This document shows positions 26,270-35,177 of a stretch of DNA of 64,000 nucleotides, one piece after another. Within the stretch, counting starts at the first letter, position 1; each line of letters opens with the position of its first letter. The DNA comes from Deltaproteobacteria bacterium (GTDB taxonomy: Bacteria > Myxococcota_A > Polyangia > GCA-2747355), in contig JACKDQ010000009.1 in NCBI GenBank assembly GCA_020633415.1, positions 163,470 to 227,469 of the forward strand, in the 5' to 3' direction. Made by a program: the position numbers and the translations under genes. Below the pieces are notes generated by a model. The model worked only from the letters and a program-made list of their open reading frames with translations, was not told the DNA's origin and ran no database searches.

Positions 26270-26324
26270 GATCACGTGACGGCCGGTGGACGTGACAAGC
26301 GCGCCCGTCTCGGCAACGTTCGCC

Positions 26325-26361
26325 GCGCCCGCAACGCCATATGCGCGCGCCCGCAACGCCA
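26325..26361. repeat. Short direct repeat, period 22
   Basis: GCGCCCGCAACGCCA occurs at 26325-26339 and 26347-26361, each followed by a similar ATG-containing heptamer, in the gap between two lipoprotein genes. Confidence 0.65.
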
Positions 26362-26533
26362 GATGTGCGAGAGGTCAGACCTGCTCCCACCTCTAAGCCA
26401 TTAAAAAAAATAGGGAAGTGCCATTTACTTCTAAGCTGTGAGCGGTAGAATTGTTTTTTGAGAGCCGCGCTACTAAATTTGCGTCGGATCTCGACGATTA
26501 TTGGATTAAACCCTGATAGCGGAGGCTTCCTCG

Positions 26534-27103
26534 ATGCGTAACTTTCTACAAAGATTCGGACTTTTCGCCAGCTTGATCGGGCTGCTCTTCCTTGGGGCAT
26601 GCGGTGGTGGTACCACCGGCCTGGAAGCAGAGGTGAAAGCAAAGACCAAAGGCCAGCTGCTGATGGACGCTGAGAATTTCATTCCCGGCGCCTGGGAGCA
26701 TTGGTTTAGCAACCCCGATGGTAGCAGCACCGGTATTGCCGTAATGACGAAAGATGGCGGCACAACCTTCTGCTCCTATAACTACAGCTCTGGGATCGAC
26801 GAAGCGTTGAGCATCGACGCGACCAAGTTCGTCTTCGTGATCACACCGAGCGAAGAAAAATGCGGCAAGCTGCCGAACAGCCCGACCAAGATTTACGTCG
26901 AAGAGACGGCGACCAACGAGTACCGCTTCTTGATGATGTTCTCAACCGCGCTGCCGGATCTTGACGCCGCTCCGACAACCTTGGGGCTCTATCGCTGCAC
27001 CGACGACTCGAGGCTTTCGCTTAGCGCTGGCGATAAGTGCCCGCTCTCGGCGGGCCGCTGGGGCGACAACCCACCAGCGCAAACGTCCCCCTACGCTCAG
27101 TAG
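26534..27103 (+). CDS. Small lipoprotein of unknown function
   Basis: A 189-residue predicted lipoprotein. GGAGG lies upstream of the ATG, and the signal ends LGAC (Cys23), followed by Gly and Thr. The mature part is a compact domain (GAWEHWFSNPDGSSTGIAVM, FCSYNYSSGI, NEYRFLMMFST) with four Cys. The upstream 130 bases are AT-rich, unlike the surroundings, and probably hold its promoter. No homologous family is recognised. It is the last of several lipoprotein genes in a row and converges with the carboxylase operon. Confidence 0.72.
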   Translation: MRNFLQRFGLFASLIGLLFLGACGGGTTGLEAEVKAKTKGQLLMDAENFIPGAWEHWFSNPDGSSTGIAVMTKDGGTTFCSYNYSSGIDEALSIDATKFVFVITPSEEKCGKLPNSPTKIYVEETATNEYRFLMMFSTALPDLDAAPTTLGLYRCTDDSRLSLSAGDKCPLSAGRWGDNPPAQTSPYAQ

Positions 27104-27170
27104 TACGTCCAGCAAGCAGCCCCGCATATCGCAGAGAGTTCTCCGCTCTCCCGCCAGTAAAAACCCCCGC

Positions 27171-27198
27171 GCGCCCTGCGTGTAACCGCGCAGGGCGC
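27171..27198. terminator. Candidate terminator between convergent transcripts
   Basis: A perfect 10-bp GC-rich stem (27171-27180 with 27189-27198) with an 8-base loop lies between the convergent stops at 27103 and 27227. On the minus strand it is followed, after seven G/C bases, by TTTTT; on the plus strand by a T-rich but interrupted stretch. Confidence 0.5.
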
Positions 27199-27226
27199 CA
27201 TAACCGACCCCGACTTTGTCTTTGTG

Positions 27227-28735
27227 CTAGCCGCCGCCGGGCGGCCGCCGCCCTTTGCTCGCCACGGGGCGCGCAGGCCGTTTGTCGGCCGCGGCAGTTG
27301 CTCCGGCGGGTGGCGGCTGCCGTCGCTTGCCCGGCCCCCCCTGCTGCCGACGCGGACCATTGCCGTTTGCCGGATTGGCAGCTTGTGGTGCTTCGGCATA
27401 GGGCCAGGCGCTCAGCAGGCTGACGTCATACTCACCGCGAACAAAGGCCGCGTCCTGCAAGAGCTGTTGGTGCAGCCCGCGGTTGGTCTGAACCCCTTCG
27501 ATGCGCGTTTCGGCCAGCGCCTGAAGCATTCGCGCGATCGCGCTCTCGCGGTCATCGCCCCAAGCGACCAGCTTGGCGATCAGCGAGTCGTAAAACGGCG
27601 GCACCTTGCAGCCCGGATAGAGGGCCGAATCGACGCGTACGCCGAAGCCGCTCGGCAAGTGCAGCTCGCTGACCGTGCCCGCCGAACCAACGCGCGTCTC
27701 GGGGTCTTCGGCGTTGATGCGACATTCGATCGCGTGGCCGCGAAAACAAACGGCGTCTTGGGCAAGCGTCAGCCGCTCGCCACCCGCCATGCGCAACTGC
27801 AGCTGCACCATGTCGATGCCGGTCACCATCTCACTGACCGTGTGCTCGACCTGGATCCTCGTATTCATCTCGATGAAATAACACTCCCCCTCATCGTCGA
27901 CGAGAAACTCGATCGTCCCCAGACTACGATAGCCCACGGCCATCGCCGCCTGCAGCGCGTTGCTGCACAACGCCTCTTGGTCCTCCGCATCAAACAGCGG
28001 CGAGGGAGCCTCCTCGATCAGCTTTTGGTGGCGGCGCTGAATCGAACATTCTCGGGCCCCGAGGTAGATGCCGTTGCCGTAGTTGTCGATCGCGACCTGG
28101 ACTTCGATGTGTCGGGGCTTTTCGATGAAGCGCTCGAGATAGACCGCGTCGTTGCCAAACGCCGCGCCAGCTTCGCGCCGGGCGGTCTGCCAGGCGTTCG
28201 GTAGATCGGGCGGTCGAGCGACGATCTTCATGCCGCGCCCTCCCCCGCCGCCGACAGCCTTGATGATCAACGGAAGCCCGATCCGTTGAGCCTCGCTCGC
28301 CAACTGCTTCGGTGTCGCGATCACCTCCGACCCAGGCAGCACGGGAAGACCGATCTCACTCATCAGCGTTCGGGCGCCGACCTTCTCGCCCATTTGGCGG
28401 ATCACCTCGGCTGAAGGACCGATGAAGATGATTTCGTGCTCGCCGCAGAGGGCTGCAAAATCGGCGTTCTCAGCGAGGAATCCGTAGCCGGGGTGAATCG
28501 CTTCAGCGTCGCTCAGCTTGGCAGCGCTGATGATCGCCGATGGGTTCAGATAGGACTTGAGCGGGTGTGGCGGACCGATGCAGATCGCGCGATCGGCCAA
28601 CTTGACGTGCAGCGCCTCGGCATCGGCTGTCGAATACACAGCGATCGCCTCAATGCCCAGCTGTTGGCAGGCGCGAATCACCCGCACCGCGATCTCACCA
28701 CGGTTGGCTATCAATACGCTTCGCAGCGCGCTCAT
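27227..28735 (-). CDS. accC: Biotin carboxylase subunit
   Basis: A 502-residue ATP-grasp enzyme that carboxylates biotin on its carrier protein using ATP and bicarbonate. It starts VLIANRGEIAVRVIRAC, has IHPGYGFLAEN, the glycine-rich ATP loop KAVGGGGGRGMK, FIEKPRHIEVQV, ARECSIQRRHQKLIEEAP and FIEMNTRIQVEHTVSE with its catalytic Arg and Glu, so it looks fully active. The last roughly 55 residues are a low-complexity Pro/Gly/Arg/Ala tail that most homologues lack. It starts three bases after the biotin-carrier gene. It is the last gene of a three-gene carboxylase operon. Confidence 0.95.
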   Translation of the reverse strand: MSALRSVLIANRGEIAVRVIRACQQLGIEAIAVYSTADAEALHVKLADRAICIGPPHPLKSYLNPSAIISAAKLSDAEAIHPGYGFLAENADFAALCGEHEIIFIGPSAEVIRQMGEKVGARTLMSEIGLPVLPGSEVIATPKQLASEAQRIGLPLIIKAVGGGGGRGMKIVARPPDLPNAWQTARREAGAAFGNDAVYLERFIEKPRHIEVQVAIDNYGNGIYLGARECSIQRRHQKLIEEAPSPLFDAEDQEALCSNALQAAMAVGYRSLGTIEFLVDDEGECYFIEMNTRIQVEHTVSEMVTGIDMVQLQLRMAGGERLTLAQDAVCFRGHAIECRINAEDPETRVGSAGTVSELHLPSGFGVRVDSALYPGCKVPPFYDSLIAKLVAWGDDRESAIARMLQALAETRIEGVQTNRGLHQQLLQDAAFVRGEYDVSLLSAWPYAEAPQAANPANGNGPRRQQGGPGKRRQPPPAGATAAADKRPARPVASKGRRPPGGG

Positions 28736-28738
28736 CGA

Positions 28739-29284
28739 CTAGAGAACCTCGACGCGGAACAACGGTGCGCCGTACTCAACCGCCTCGGCATTCTCGACGA
28801 GAACTTCGACGATCTGCAGGTCATACTCTGCTTTGAGCTCGTTCATCACCTTCATCGCTTCGAGAATGCAGAGGGTCGTCCCCTTGGTCACTCGCTGGCC
28901 CTCAGAAACAAACGGTGGTGCATCTGGACTCGGCGCCCGATAGAAGGTGCCAACCTGCGATGCGGTAACAAACTTTTCATCCGATGACACCGCGGTGCTC
29001 GCCTGTTGATCGGCGCGGGCCGGCATCGATAGCGCGGACAGGGGCACGCCCCCACCCTGCCGACTGACCCGCAGACGTTCGCCGTGGTTTTCGATCTCGA
29101 TCTCGGTCAAGTCGTGCTTGGTCAGCAGCGCGGACAGCAACGCAACCCGCTGAGCGAGGTCTCCGCCAGCATCTTGCTGTTCGTCATCACCCTTGCACCG
29201 GCTCGCGCCGTCGCTGGCCGGGATCGCTGCATCCTCTTGCGGCGCGTTGCTGGAGGTGTTCGTTTTACTCGTTTGGGTCACCAT
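28739..29284 (-). CDS. accB: Biotin carboxyl carrier protein
   Basis: A 181-residue carrier. The C-terminal 75 residues are the biotinyl domain with the acceptor Lys145 in EAMKVMNE and the preceding VGTFYRAPSPDAPPFV typical of AccB. The N-terminal half contains a Gln/Asp/Ser-rich disordered leader and the AccB-type helix (ALLTKHDLTEIEIENHGERLRVSR). The ATG at 29284 gives a normal length; upstream in-frame codons reach 29329. It would carry carboxybiotin between the biotin carboxylase encoded just downstream and the carboxyltransferase encoded 48 bases upstream. Confidence 0.92.
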   Translation of the reverse strand: MVTQTSKTNTSSNAPQEDAAIPASDGASRCKGDDEQQDAGGDLAQRVALLSALLTKHDLTEIEIENHGERLRVSRQGGGVPLSALSMPARADQQASTAVSSDEKFVTASQVGTFYRAPSPDAPPFVSEGQRVTKGTTLCILEAMKVMNELKAEYDLQIVEVLVENAEAVEYGAPLFRVEVL

Positions 29285-29332
29285 GATCTTTGTCTTCCCA
29301 CCATCGTCGGAGCGGTCGACGACCTGCACCCG

Positions 29333-31117
29333 CTAGAACATCGCGGTTTCGTGTTTTTTTGGGGGCCCTCGGCGGCCCTGCTGCACGGGATTTTCTGGGA
29401 CGAGCTCAAGGCGAGCTATCAGCTCCTCACGCAGATGTTTGAGCGGGGTGATCAGGTGAACGTAGGCCTTGGTGCTCATCGGCGTTCGCAGGTTGGACTC
29501 GTGGTCGACGAGCTGGCCCCATGCCTCGGCTGTTCCCTCGGCGCGCAGCGCCTTGAGCAGGTCCTCGATCGAGCGATCACCGAGCGTGGTCACCGTCGCG
29601 CCCGGTAGCATCAGATAGCAATCTGGGTCGAATCCCGGACCGCAAAAGGCGAATAGTCCAGCGGTTAGCGACTTCCGCAGCGCGATGGTGAACTTCGGCA
29701 CCGACGCATGGGCGACCGCCGAATACAGCCGCGCAGCGTAGCCCATGATGCCCTGCTTTAAGGTGTCGCGGTCGGCCATCAAGCCGGTGGTGTCGTGGAA
29801 AAACAGCAGCGGCACGTTGAAGGCGTCGCAGAGCGAAACGAACCGCGCCGCCTTTTTCAGGGCGTTGATCGTAAACGCACCACTGACGTACTTGGAGTTG
29901 TTTGCCGCAATCCCGACTGTGTGGCCGCCTAAACGCGCCCAAGCGGTGAGCATCTCGGGGGCAAACTTGTCCTTTACCTGCAAGAGTGAACCGCGATCGA
30001 CGAGCGCTTCCAACGCCTCAAGCATGTCGAAAGGCGCCAGCTGATCGGCATCCATCCGGCGTTCGAGCGCGTCAAGCTGCTCGACGCTTATCTGTGGCGC
30101 GACGATCTCCTTGGCGCGAGGCGTTCGCGCGCCGCAGTAGCTCGGCAGATGAGACAAAACTTGTCGTGCCTTGAAGATCGCGTCCTCGTCGGACTCGGCA
30201 ACCAAGTCGCACATCCCGGAAACGGCAGCGTGCGTCTCGGCCGATGCGATCTCCTCGGCAGTGGTATCCTGGCCGAAGAAATTCTTGACCATCGCCGGGT
30301 CGGCGAGCAACCAACGCGCACGCGGCCCCATGATGAACACGTCACCGAATGGATAAAGAAAGGTAAACGGACCGCAGAGGAAGCCCAGACCGATGGCGAT
30401 CTGCGGAATCCGCCCCGACCCGAGCGCTAGCTGTTGGAACAGCCGCGAGAAGCCCTGGGTACCAGTGAAAAACTCTGCTTCGTATTGCTTTGGCTGAATC
30501 GGCATCGCCGCCTGGGCGGCGCGACGCATCAGTCCACCAACAAGCACAAACGGCAACTGCGAGGTGAGCGCGAGCTGATGCAGACGCAGAAACTTCTCGA
30601 AATCGGCTCCCCCGACAACGTGCTGGCCCAGGCGAAGCAGGTGCACGAAAACGACAACCTGGCGACCATCGAAGCGACAAACCCCGCCGATCGATCCCTG
30701 GACGTGGGCGCTGTCTTCGCGGAAAACGCCGTCGTCACTATGCTTGCGAAGCAACTCGACGAACGACTCAGCGCTGCCCGGGTCGCGATTGCTGAGACCC
30801 TGCAGCTTCGGCATCCGCGGAGGCGGCGAGGCCTCAATGTCCGCGAGCACACCCGCCGTGAACAACTGATCGACCAGCGTCTTGAGTCGCTGCTTGGATT
30901 TCAGCCCCGTGAAACTGGCGATTTGTCCGAGCGTCTTGGGGCCTTGCCAGATCGCGTTGAGCACGATGGGCGTCCACGGGTCACGCACGACAAACGATTC
31001 GCGGGTTTGCGGCACAAAAAACTCAACCGCCAACCCACCTTGGGTAAAGCCTCCGCCAGGCACGGGCGGAACAAAGCGGACGACGACCTGACGGTTGATG
31101 CCAAAGACGATGCTCAT
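29333..31117 (-). CDS. Divergent acyl-CoA carboxyltransferase with extra N-terminal domain
   Basis: A 594-residue member of the carboxyltransferase (PccB/AccD) superfamily. The crotonase-like halves are recognisable by TTAEEIASAETHAAVSGM, LGGHTVGIAANN, GAFTINALKKAARFVSLCDAFNVPLL and ASVPKFTIALRKS. However, the first-half segment that is normally GPCAGGA-type reads LCGPFTFLYPF (from about 247), the usual SGGAR site is absent, the DTPGFLPG loop reads DTTGLMAD (442-449), and the second Gly-Gly-Ala reads SLTAG (484-488). Residues about 46-94 form an extra winged-helix-like unit. The ATG at 31117 precedes MSIVFGI. The operon partners make a biotin-dependent role likely, but catalysis or substrate may differ from known enzymes. 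Confidence 0.8.
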   Translation of the reverse strand: MSIVFGINRQVVVRFVPPVPGGGFTQGGLAVEFFVPQTRESFVVRDPWTPIVLNAIWQGPKTLGQIASFTGLKSKQRLKTLVDQLFTAGVLADIEASPPPRMPKLQGLSNRDPGSAESFVELLRKHSDDGVFREDSAHVQGSIGGVCRFDGRQVVVFVHLLRLGQHVVGGADFEKFLRLHQLALTSQLPFVLVGGLMRRAAQAAMPIQPKQYEAEFFTGTQGFSRLFQQLALGSGRIPQIAIGLGFLCGPFTFLYPFGDVFIMGPRARWLLADPAMVKNFFGQDTTAEEIASAETHAAVSGMCDLVAESDEDAIFKARQVLSHLPSYCGARTPRAKEIVAPQISVEQLDALERRMDADQLAPFDMLEALEALVDRGSLLQVKDKFAPEMLTAWARLGGHTVGIAANNSKYVSGAFTINALKKAARFVSLCDAFNVPLLFFHDTTGLMADRDTLKQGIMGYAARLYSAVAHASVPKFTIALRKSLTAGLFAFCGPGFDPDCYLMLPGATVTTLGDRSIEDLLKALRAEGTAEAWGQLVDHESNLRTPMSTKAYVHLITPLKHLREELIARLELVPENPVQQGRRGPPKKHETAMF

Positions 31118-31142
31118 AACGTTTTCTTGTAACTGTTTCAAT

Positions 31143-31172
31143 AGTTTGCACTAGCAGCGCAAAACGTGTCAA
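31143..31172 (-). promoter_or_regulatory. Candidate promoter of the carboxylase operon
   Basis: A consensus TTGACA -35 (31167-31172, minus strand) is followed after 18 bases by CAAACT, a weak -10. It lies about 25 bases before the ATG at 31117. Confidence 0.38.
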
Positions 31173-31345
31173 CTGATAAGCCGTCGGGCCGACCCGCGCG
31201 CCATCTGCGGCGAGCGCGCCGCGGGCAGCCCTTGACACCTACAGACCCACTCGCTCAAGATCCGCATGAATCTCCTCAATCAAACACGGTCTATCGCCGC
31301 AGAACCTCGCGGCGCGCTCGTCGTGCCGCCGTGGAGTGAATCCAG

Positions 31346-31936
31346 ATGAACACATCGAACAGCGAGCGCGTTATCAGACGTTGGAAACTGGTTTTGGGCT
31401 GTGCGTTTGCCTCCCTACTCAGTACGGCGAACGCATCGGCGAACAAGCCGAAGATGGTTGCCCCGCCCAAGCCGCCAGCCAATGTCGCCGCGGCCTTCAA
31501 GTTCTTCATTGGCAGCTGGCAATGTACAAACAGCTTTCACGGCCTGCCCGGAACGCCGGTCGTTCCGCCGCGCAAAACCAAGGGCCGTTGGACCAACAAA
31601 GTAGTGCTCAACGGTCATTGGATGGCGGGCGACGCGTGGGAGCTAAGTCCGAAGGGCAAGGTACACGTCGCGTCGATGTTGATCGGCTACGACCCAGCGG
31701 CTTCGCGGTTCATCGGATTTGGTGCAAGTGGCAACGGCTCGCACGTCAACTTCTCGTCGGAAGGTTGGAAAGACGCGGTATGGACCGACGCCGTCGAGGC
31801 TAAGATGGGTGGCCACACAATGCAGATGCGCGTACAGATCAAACAGCTCGGACCGCGGAAGCTCGAGACGAGCAACGAGATCAAGACGCCCCAGGGCAGC
31901 TGGCACAAGGTCAAGAGCGGCGTCTGCACGCGCTAG
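31346..31936 (+). CDS. Exported DUF1579-like protein
   Basis: A 196-residue protein with a Sec-type signal: basic start, hydrophobic LVLGCAFASLLSTANASA, probable cleavage near residue 32. The mature domain starts with a helix and FKFFIGSWQC, followed by GRWTNKVVLNGHWMAGD and MLIGYDPAASRFIGFG, the order and spacing of the DUF1579 lipocalin-like barrel. This family binds or modifies small hydrophobic ligands in the periplasm or cytosol, but no function is established. It has two Cys that could pair. It stands alone, divergent from the carboxylase operon. Confidence 0.72.
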   Translation: MNTSNSERVIRRWKLVLGCAFASLLSTANASANKPKMVAPPKPPANVAAAFKFFIGSWQCTNSFHGLPGTPVVPPRKTKGRWTNKVVLNGHWMAGDAWELSPKGKVHVASMLIGYDPAASRFIGFGASGNGSHVNFSSEGWKDAVWTDAVEAKMGGHTMQMRVQIKQLGPRKLETSNEIKTPQGSWHKVKSGVCTR

Positions 31937-32080
31937 CGTCCGCGCCGCGTACAGTTGTGCGGCAATCGGTAACGACTCTGGGCAGTCTCACTCGAAAACC
32001 GCCATCGCCCCTCGCTGTTATTTCAACGACTTGGCATTGGCACCAGGCTTGCAGAGGGTCTCGGGTTGCAGGAGTTCGTC

Positions 32081-32848
32081 ATGCGCGCAACCACGACTTT
32101 CGCTCTCATTTTGCTACTGGCCGGTCCGAGCTGGGCCAAGGAGCAAACCGCGCCTGCAGCCAAGACGCTGGACTGGTCAAAAAGCGGCACGCAGCAAAAA
32201 TTCACCACCTCGGCGTTTCACAACACGCGACTACTCAAATGTAGCGACGTGCGAGGGCTCCTGCTCCGCGCCACGCTCGATGCCCCCGCAAAAGATGTTG
32301 GCTCGCTGCCGCAAGAACTCTGGAAACGTTCGGCCAACGAGCCTGCGGAGCAGCAAACTAGGGCCAAGCTGGCATCCTGGTCGATCGACGTCAAGCGCGA
32401 CCAAGCGCAGCTGATCGTCAAGATGAAGCGCAATCGTCGCGCCTTGTTCGGCGCGATCAAACTACCGGCGAAGACCACGACCCACGTCGGTCAGATCGTC
32501 AAAGATACGCTCCAAGCCAACGGCTTCCGTCAGATCGAAGTGGTTTTTTCAGGCGAAGCGTACCGCAGCGCGCAGCAAGAGAATCTGCAGACGCGCCACC
32601 TGGCGATCGACTTGGGCGCCTCGGTAAGCCGCGGGGTCTACCATTTCGGGCCTGAGGGGACCTTTGCGCTGTTCACGCATTCCGCGGCTTTGCTCGATGG
32701 TGTACGCACCAAGAGCGTCTGGGGCAAGCTACTGCGCCGCCTGCTGCCCAAAGACGGCTACGCCAACCGTGTTCAGCTGGAAAGTAGCACCTACGTTGGC
32801 CAAGCCGGCGAACGGGCGCCCCAAGCGACCATCAATTACCGAGAGTAG
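32081..32848 (+). CDS. Exported protein of unknown function
   Basis: A 255-residue protein. AGGAG lies six bases before the ATG at 32081, which opens a signal peptide (MRATTTFALILLLAGPSWAK, cleavage after about residue 19). The mature part has no motif that I recognise; it alternates basic strands (SWSIDVKRDQAQLIVKMKRN) and ends in a region with aromatic and Gly residues (VYHFGPEGTFALF). It is slightly basic and has a single Cys (LLKCSDVRG). It lies 144 bases after the DUF1579-like gene on the same strand and may be transcribed with it. Confidence 0.68.
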   Translation: MRATTTFALILLLAGPSWAKEQTAPAAKTLDWSKSGTQQKFTTSAFHNTRLLKCSDVRGLLLRATLDAPAKDVGSLPQELWKRSANEPAEQQTRAKLASWSIDVKRDQAQLIVKMKRNRRALFGAIKLPAKTTTHVGQIVKDTLQANGFRQIEVVFSGEAYRSAQQENLQTRHLAIDLGASVSRGVYHFGPEGTFALFTHSAALLDGVRTKSVWGKLLRRLLPKDGYANRVQLESSTYVGQAGERAPQATINYRE

Positions 32849-32919
32849 CGCAAGCACGGCGCTAGCGGCCATCGCGCCGCCCCGCTGGTTGCCCGGCGCG
32901 CCTATTATACGGTTCGGCG

Positions 32920-35073
32920 TCAGATGCCGAGCTGTCGCATCAGCTGGTAGGCCAGCAAGGTGCGGCGCTGGGCCTGATCGGCACGGCTAACCGCCAACGA
33001 CAACGCGCGATCGCTGCCGACCAAAACCACCAACTGCCGAGCGCGCGTCACCGCGGTATACAGCAGGTTGCGCTGCAAGAGCACGTAGTGTTGGGTGAGC
33101 AGGGGCACAACGACCGCCGGATACTCGCTGCCCTGAGACTTGTGGATGCTGACGCAATAGGCCAACGCCAACTGGCCAAGTTGCTCGCTGGTGTAGGCCA
33201 CCGACGCGCCATTGATCTCGACCAGCACGCTGCCTTGTTCCAGGTCGACCGCGGTGACGCGACCGATATCGCCGTTGAACACGTCGCGATCGTAGTCGTT
33301 GCGCACCTGCATCACCTTGTCACCCACTCGTAACGTTTCACCGGTGACCCGCTTGATGCCTTGCCCACTCGGATTGAGTGCGGCCTGCAGGGCTTGGTTT
33401 AGCGCGACGGTGCCGACCTCGCCGCGGTGCATCGGAGAGAGCACCTGCACGTCAGCTAGTGGGTCGAGGCCGTAGGCCTGGGGGATGCGCTCGCAGCAAA
33501 CCTGCAGCACTCGCTGTTGTGCCTGGACGGGGTTGTCGACCTTGACCACATGAAAATCGCCGCTATCGCTTGCGCCGGTTGCGCTGGGCTCGGGGAGCAC
33601 CCCGCGCCGAATACGGTGGGCGTTGGTGACGATCCGACTCTCTTGGGCTTGGCGAAACACCGTCGTCAAACGAACGAGAGGCACAGCATCGCTGCCGATC
33701 AGATCGCCAAGCACGTTACCCGGTCCGACCGACGGCAACTGGTCCTGATCACCGACAAGCACCAACGCACTATCATCGCCGATCGCCGCCACAAGACTGC
33801 GCATCAAATAGACGTCGACCATCGATGCCTCGTCGACGATCACCACGCCCGAGGGCAGCGGATTGTGTTGGTTGAAATCGAATTGCCCACCACCGTAACC
33901 GAGCAAGCGATGGATCGTCGCAGCCTGGCGGTCGGTCGCTTCGGCGAGGCGCTTGGCTGCTCGCCCTGTCGGCGCGCAAAGAAACACGCGACGACTCAAC
34001 CGATCGAGCAGATGAACCAACGTGCGCAATACCGTGGTCTTGCCGGTCCCCGGCCCACCGGTGATGATCGCCACTGGCCCCTGAGCAGCCACCGATACCG
34101 CTCGCCGCTGCTCGTCGGTCAGCGAAATCTGCGCAACGCTTTCGACCAGTCGCTCGGGAAACGCTAGCGGTGGCCGTCCGAGAAAGCCGGCCAACGCCTC
34201 AGCGATTGCATCTTCGGCGCGTACCAGCGATGACGGCCCAACGACAACGATCGGCCCCTCATCGGTCAGCGGCTCGCGCAGCTGTGCGTACTTCTCGGCG
34301 ACAAGCCCATCGAGCGCCTGCTCCACGGCAGATGCGTCAGCATCCAGAAAGTGTGCGGTTTCGTTGATCAGGTCTTCGCGAACCACCACCGTGTGACCGA
34401 AGTCGGTACCTTGACGCAACACGTGGAGGACGCCGGCAGCCATCCGCGAGGGGCTATCGTGAGCCACACCGAGCGCCTTGGCGATCCCGTCGGCCGTGGC
34501 AAAGCCGACCCCCTCCACGTCGCGGACCAATCGGTACGGATCGCTACGCACCCGCGAGATGCAATCCTCGCCCCAGGTCTGATAGATCCGCGCCGCCAAC
34601 GCCGGGCCGACGCCCAGGCCGCGCAAGAACACGATGATCTCACGCATCGCGCGCTGCTCGACCAATGCCGCGCCGAGACTCGCCGCGCGCTTTTGGCCGA
34701 TCCCATCGACCTCGGTCAACCGGCCGGGCTGCTTTTCGGCGACGTCGAACAGCGCTTCACCGAAATGCTGCACCAGCCGCTCTGCCAGCGCGGGACCGAT
34801 CCCGTCGATCACGCCCGAGGCGAGGTAGCGCGTCAGGCCCTCAACACTTGTCGGCATCACCGCGTCATAAGCATCGACACGAAACTGCTCACCGAACCGA
34901 GGATGCGTCGTCCAGCGGCCGGTCACGGCGAGCCGCTCGCCGGACTGCACATCGACCAAACTACCGGTGATCGTCACCGGCAGAGAGCGCCCCTCGACCT
35001 GCAGCTCGAGCACGCTGTATCCATCGGGATCACGAAAGATCACGCGACCGACGCTGCCTTCAAGTCGTTCCAA
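32920..35073 (-). CDS. recD2: RecD2-type ATP-dependent DNA helicase
   Basis: A 717-residue superfamily 1B 5'-3' helicase. The N-terminal half has the OB-like region and tandem helix-hairpin-helix units (VIDGIGPALAERLV, EVDGIGQKRAASLG, GVGFATADGIA) that distinguish RecD2 from RecBCD-bound RecD. Walker A GGPGTGKTT is at 339-347, Walker B VIVDEASM near 411-418, and the C-terminal motifs YCVSIHKSQGSEY and LYTAVTRAR are present. RecD2 acts in replication-fork and recombination repair without RecB/RecC. TTG at 35073 is chosen because GGGGGG sits just upstream and the 36 further in-frame residues are non-homologous and would cover the -10 box at 35092. Confidence 0.93.
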   Translation of the reverse strand: MERLEGSVGRVIFRDPDGYSVLELQVEGRSLPVTITGSLVDVQSGERLAVTGRWTTHPRFGEQFRVDAYDAVMPTSVEGLTRYLASGVIDGIGPALAERLVQHFGEALFDVAEKQPGRLTEVDGIGQKRAASLGAALVEQRAMREIIVFLRGLGVGPALAARIYQTWGEDCISRVRSDPYRLVRDVEGVGFATADGIAKALGVAHDSPSRMAAGVLHVLRQGTDFGHTVVVREDLINETAHFLDADASAVEQALDGLVAEKYAQLREPLTDEGPIVVVGPSSLVRAEDAIAEALAGFLGRPPLAFPERLVESVAQISLTDEQRRAVSVAAQGPVAIITGGPGTGKTTVLRTLVHLLDRLSRRVFLCAPTGRAAKRLAEATDRQAATIHRLLGYGGGQFDFNQHNPLPSGVVIVDEASMVDVYLMRSLVAAIGDDSALVLVGDQDQLPSVGPGNVLGDLIGSDAVPLVRLTTVFRQAQESRIVTNAHRIRRGVLPEPSATGASDSGDFHVVKVDNPVQAQQRVLQVCCERIPQAYGLDPLADVQVLSPMHRGEVGTVALNQALQAALNPSGQGIKRVTGETLRVGDKVMQVRNDYDRDVFNGDIGRVTAVDLEQGSVLVEINGASVAYTSEQLGQLALAYCVSIHKSQGSEYPAVVVPLLTQHYVLLQRNLLYTAVTRARQLVVLVGSDRALSLAVSRADQAQRRTLLAYQLMRQLGI

Positions 35074-35091
35074 CGAGGTCCCCCCGCCGGC

Positions 35092-35097
35092 ATTATA
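35092..35097 (-). promoter_or_regulatory. Consensus -10 box before recD2
   Basis: TATAAT on the minus strand, 18 bases before the TTG start. No good -35 lies 16-18 bases upstream. It would give a very short leader. Confidence 0.35.
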
Positions 35098-35177
35098 CCC
35101 GCGGCAGCTGCCAGATAGAGATCTTCGATGCTGGCAATCTTGTGGCGCCGCCAGCGCCCAGGGGCCATGGCCCAGAT

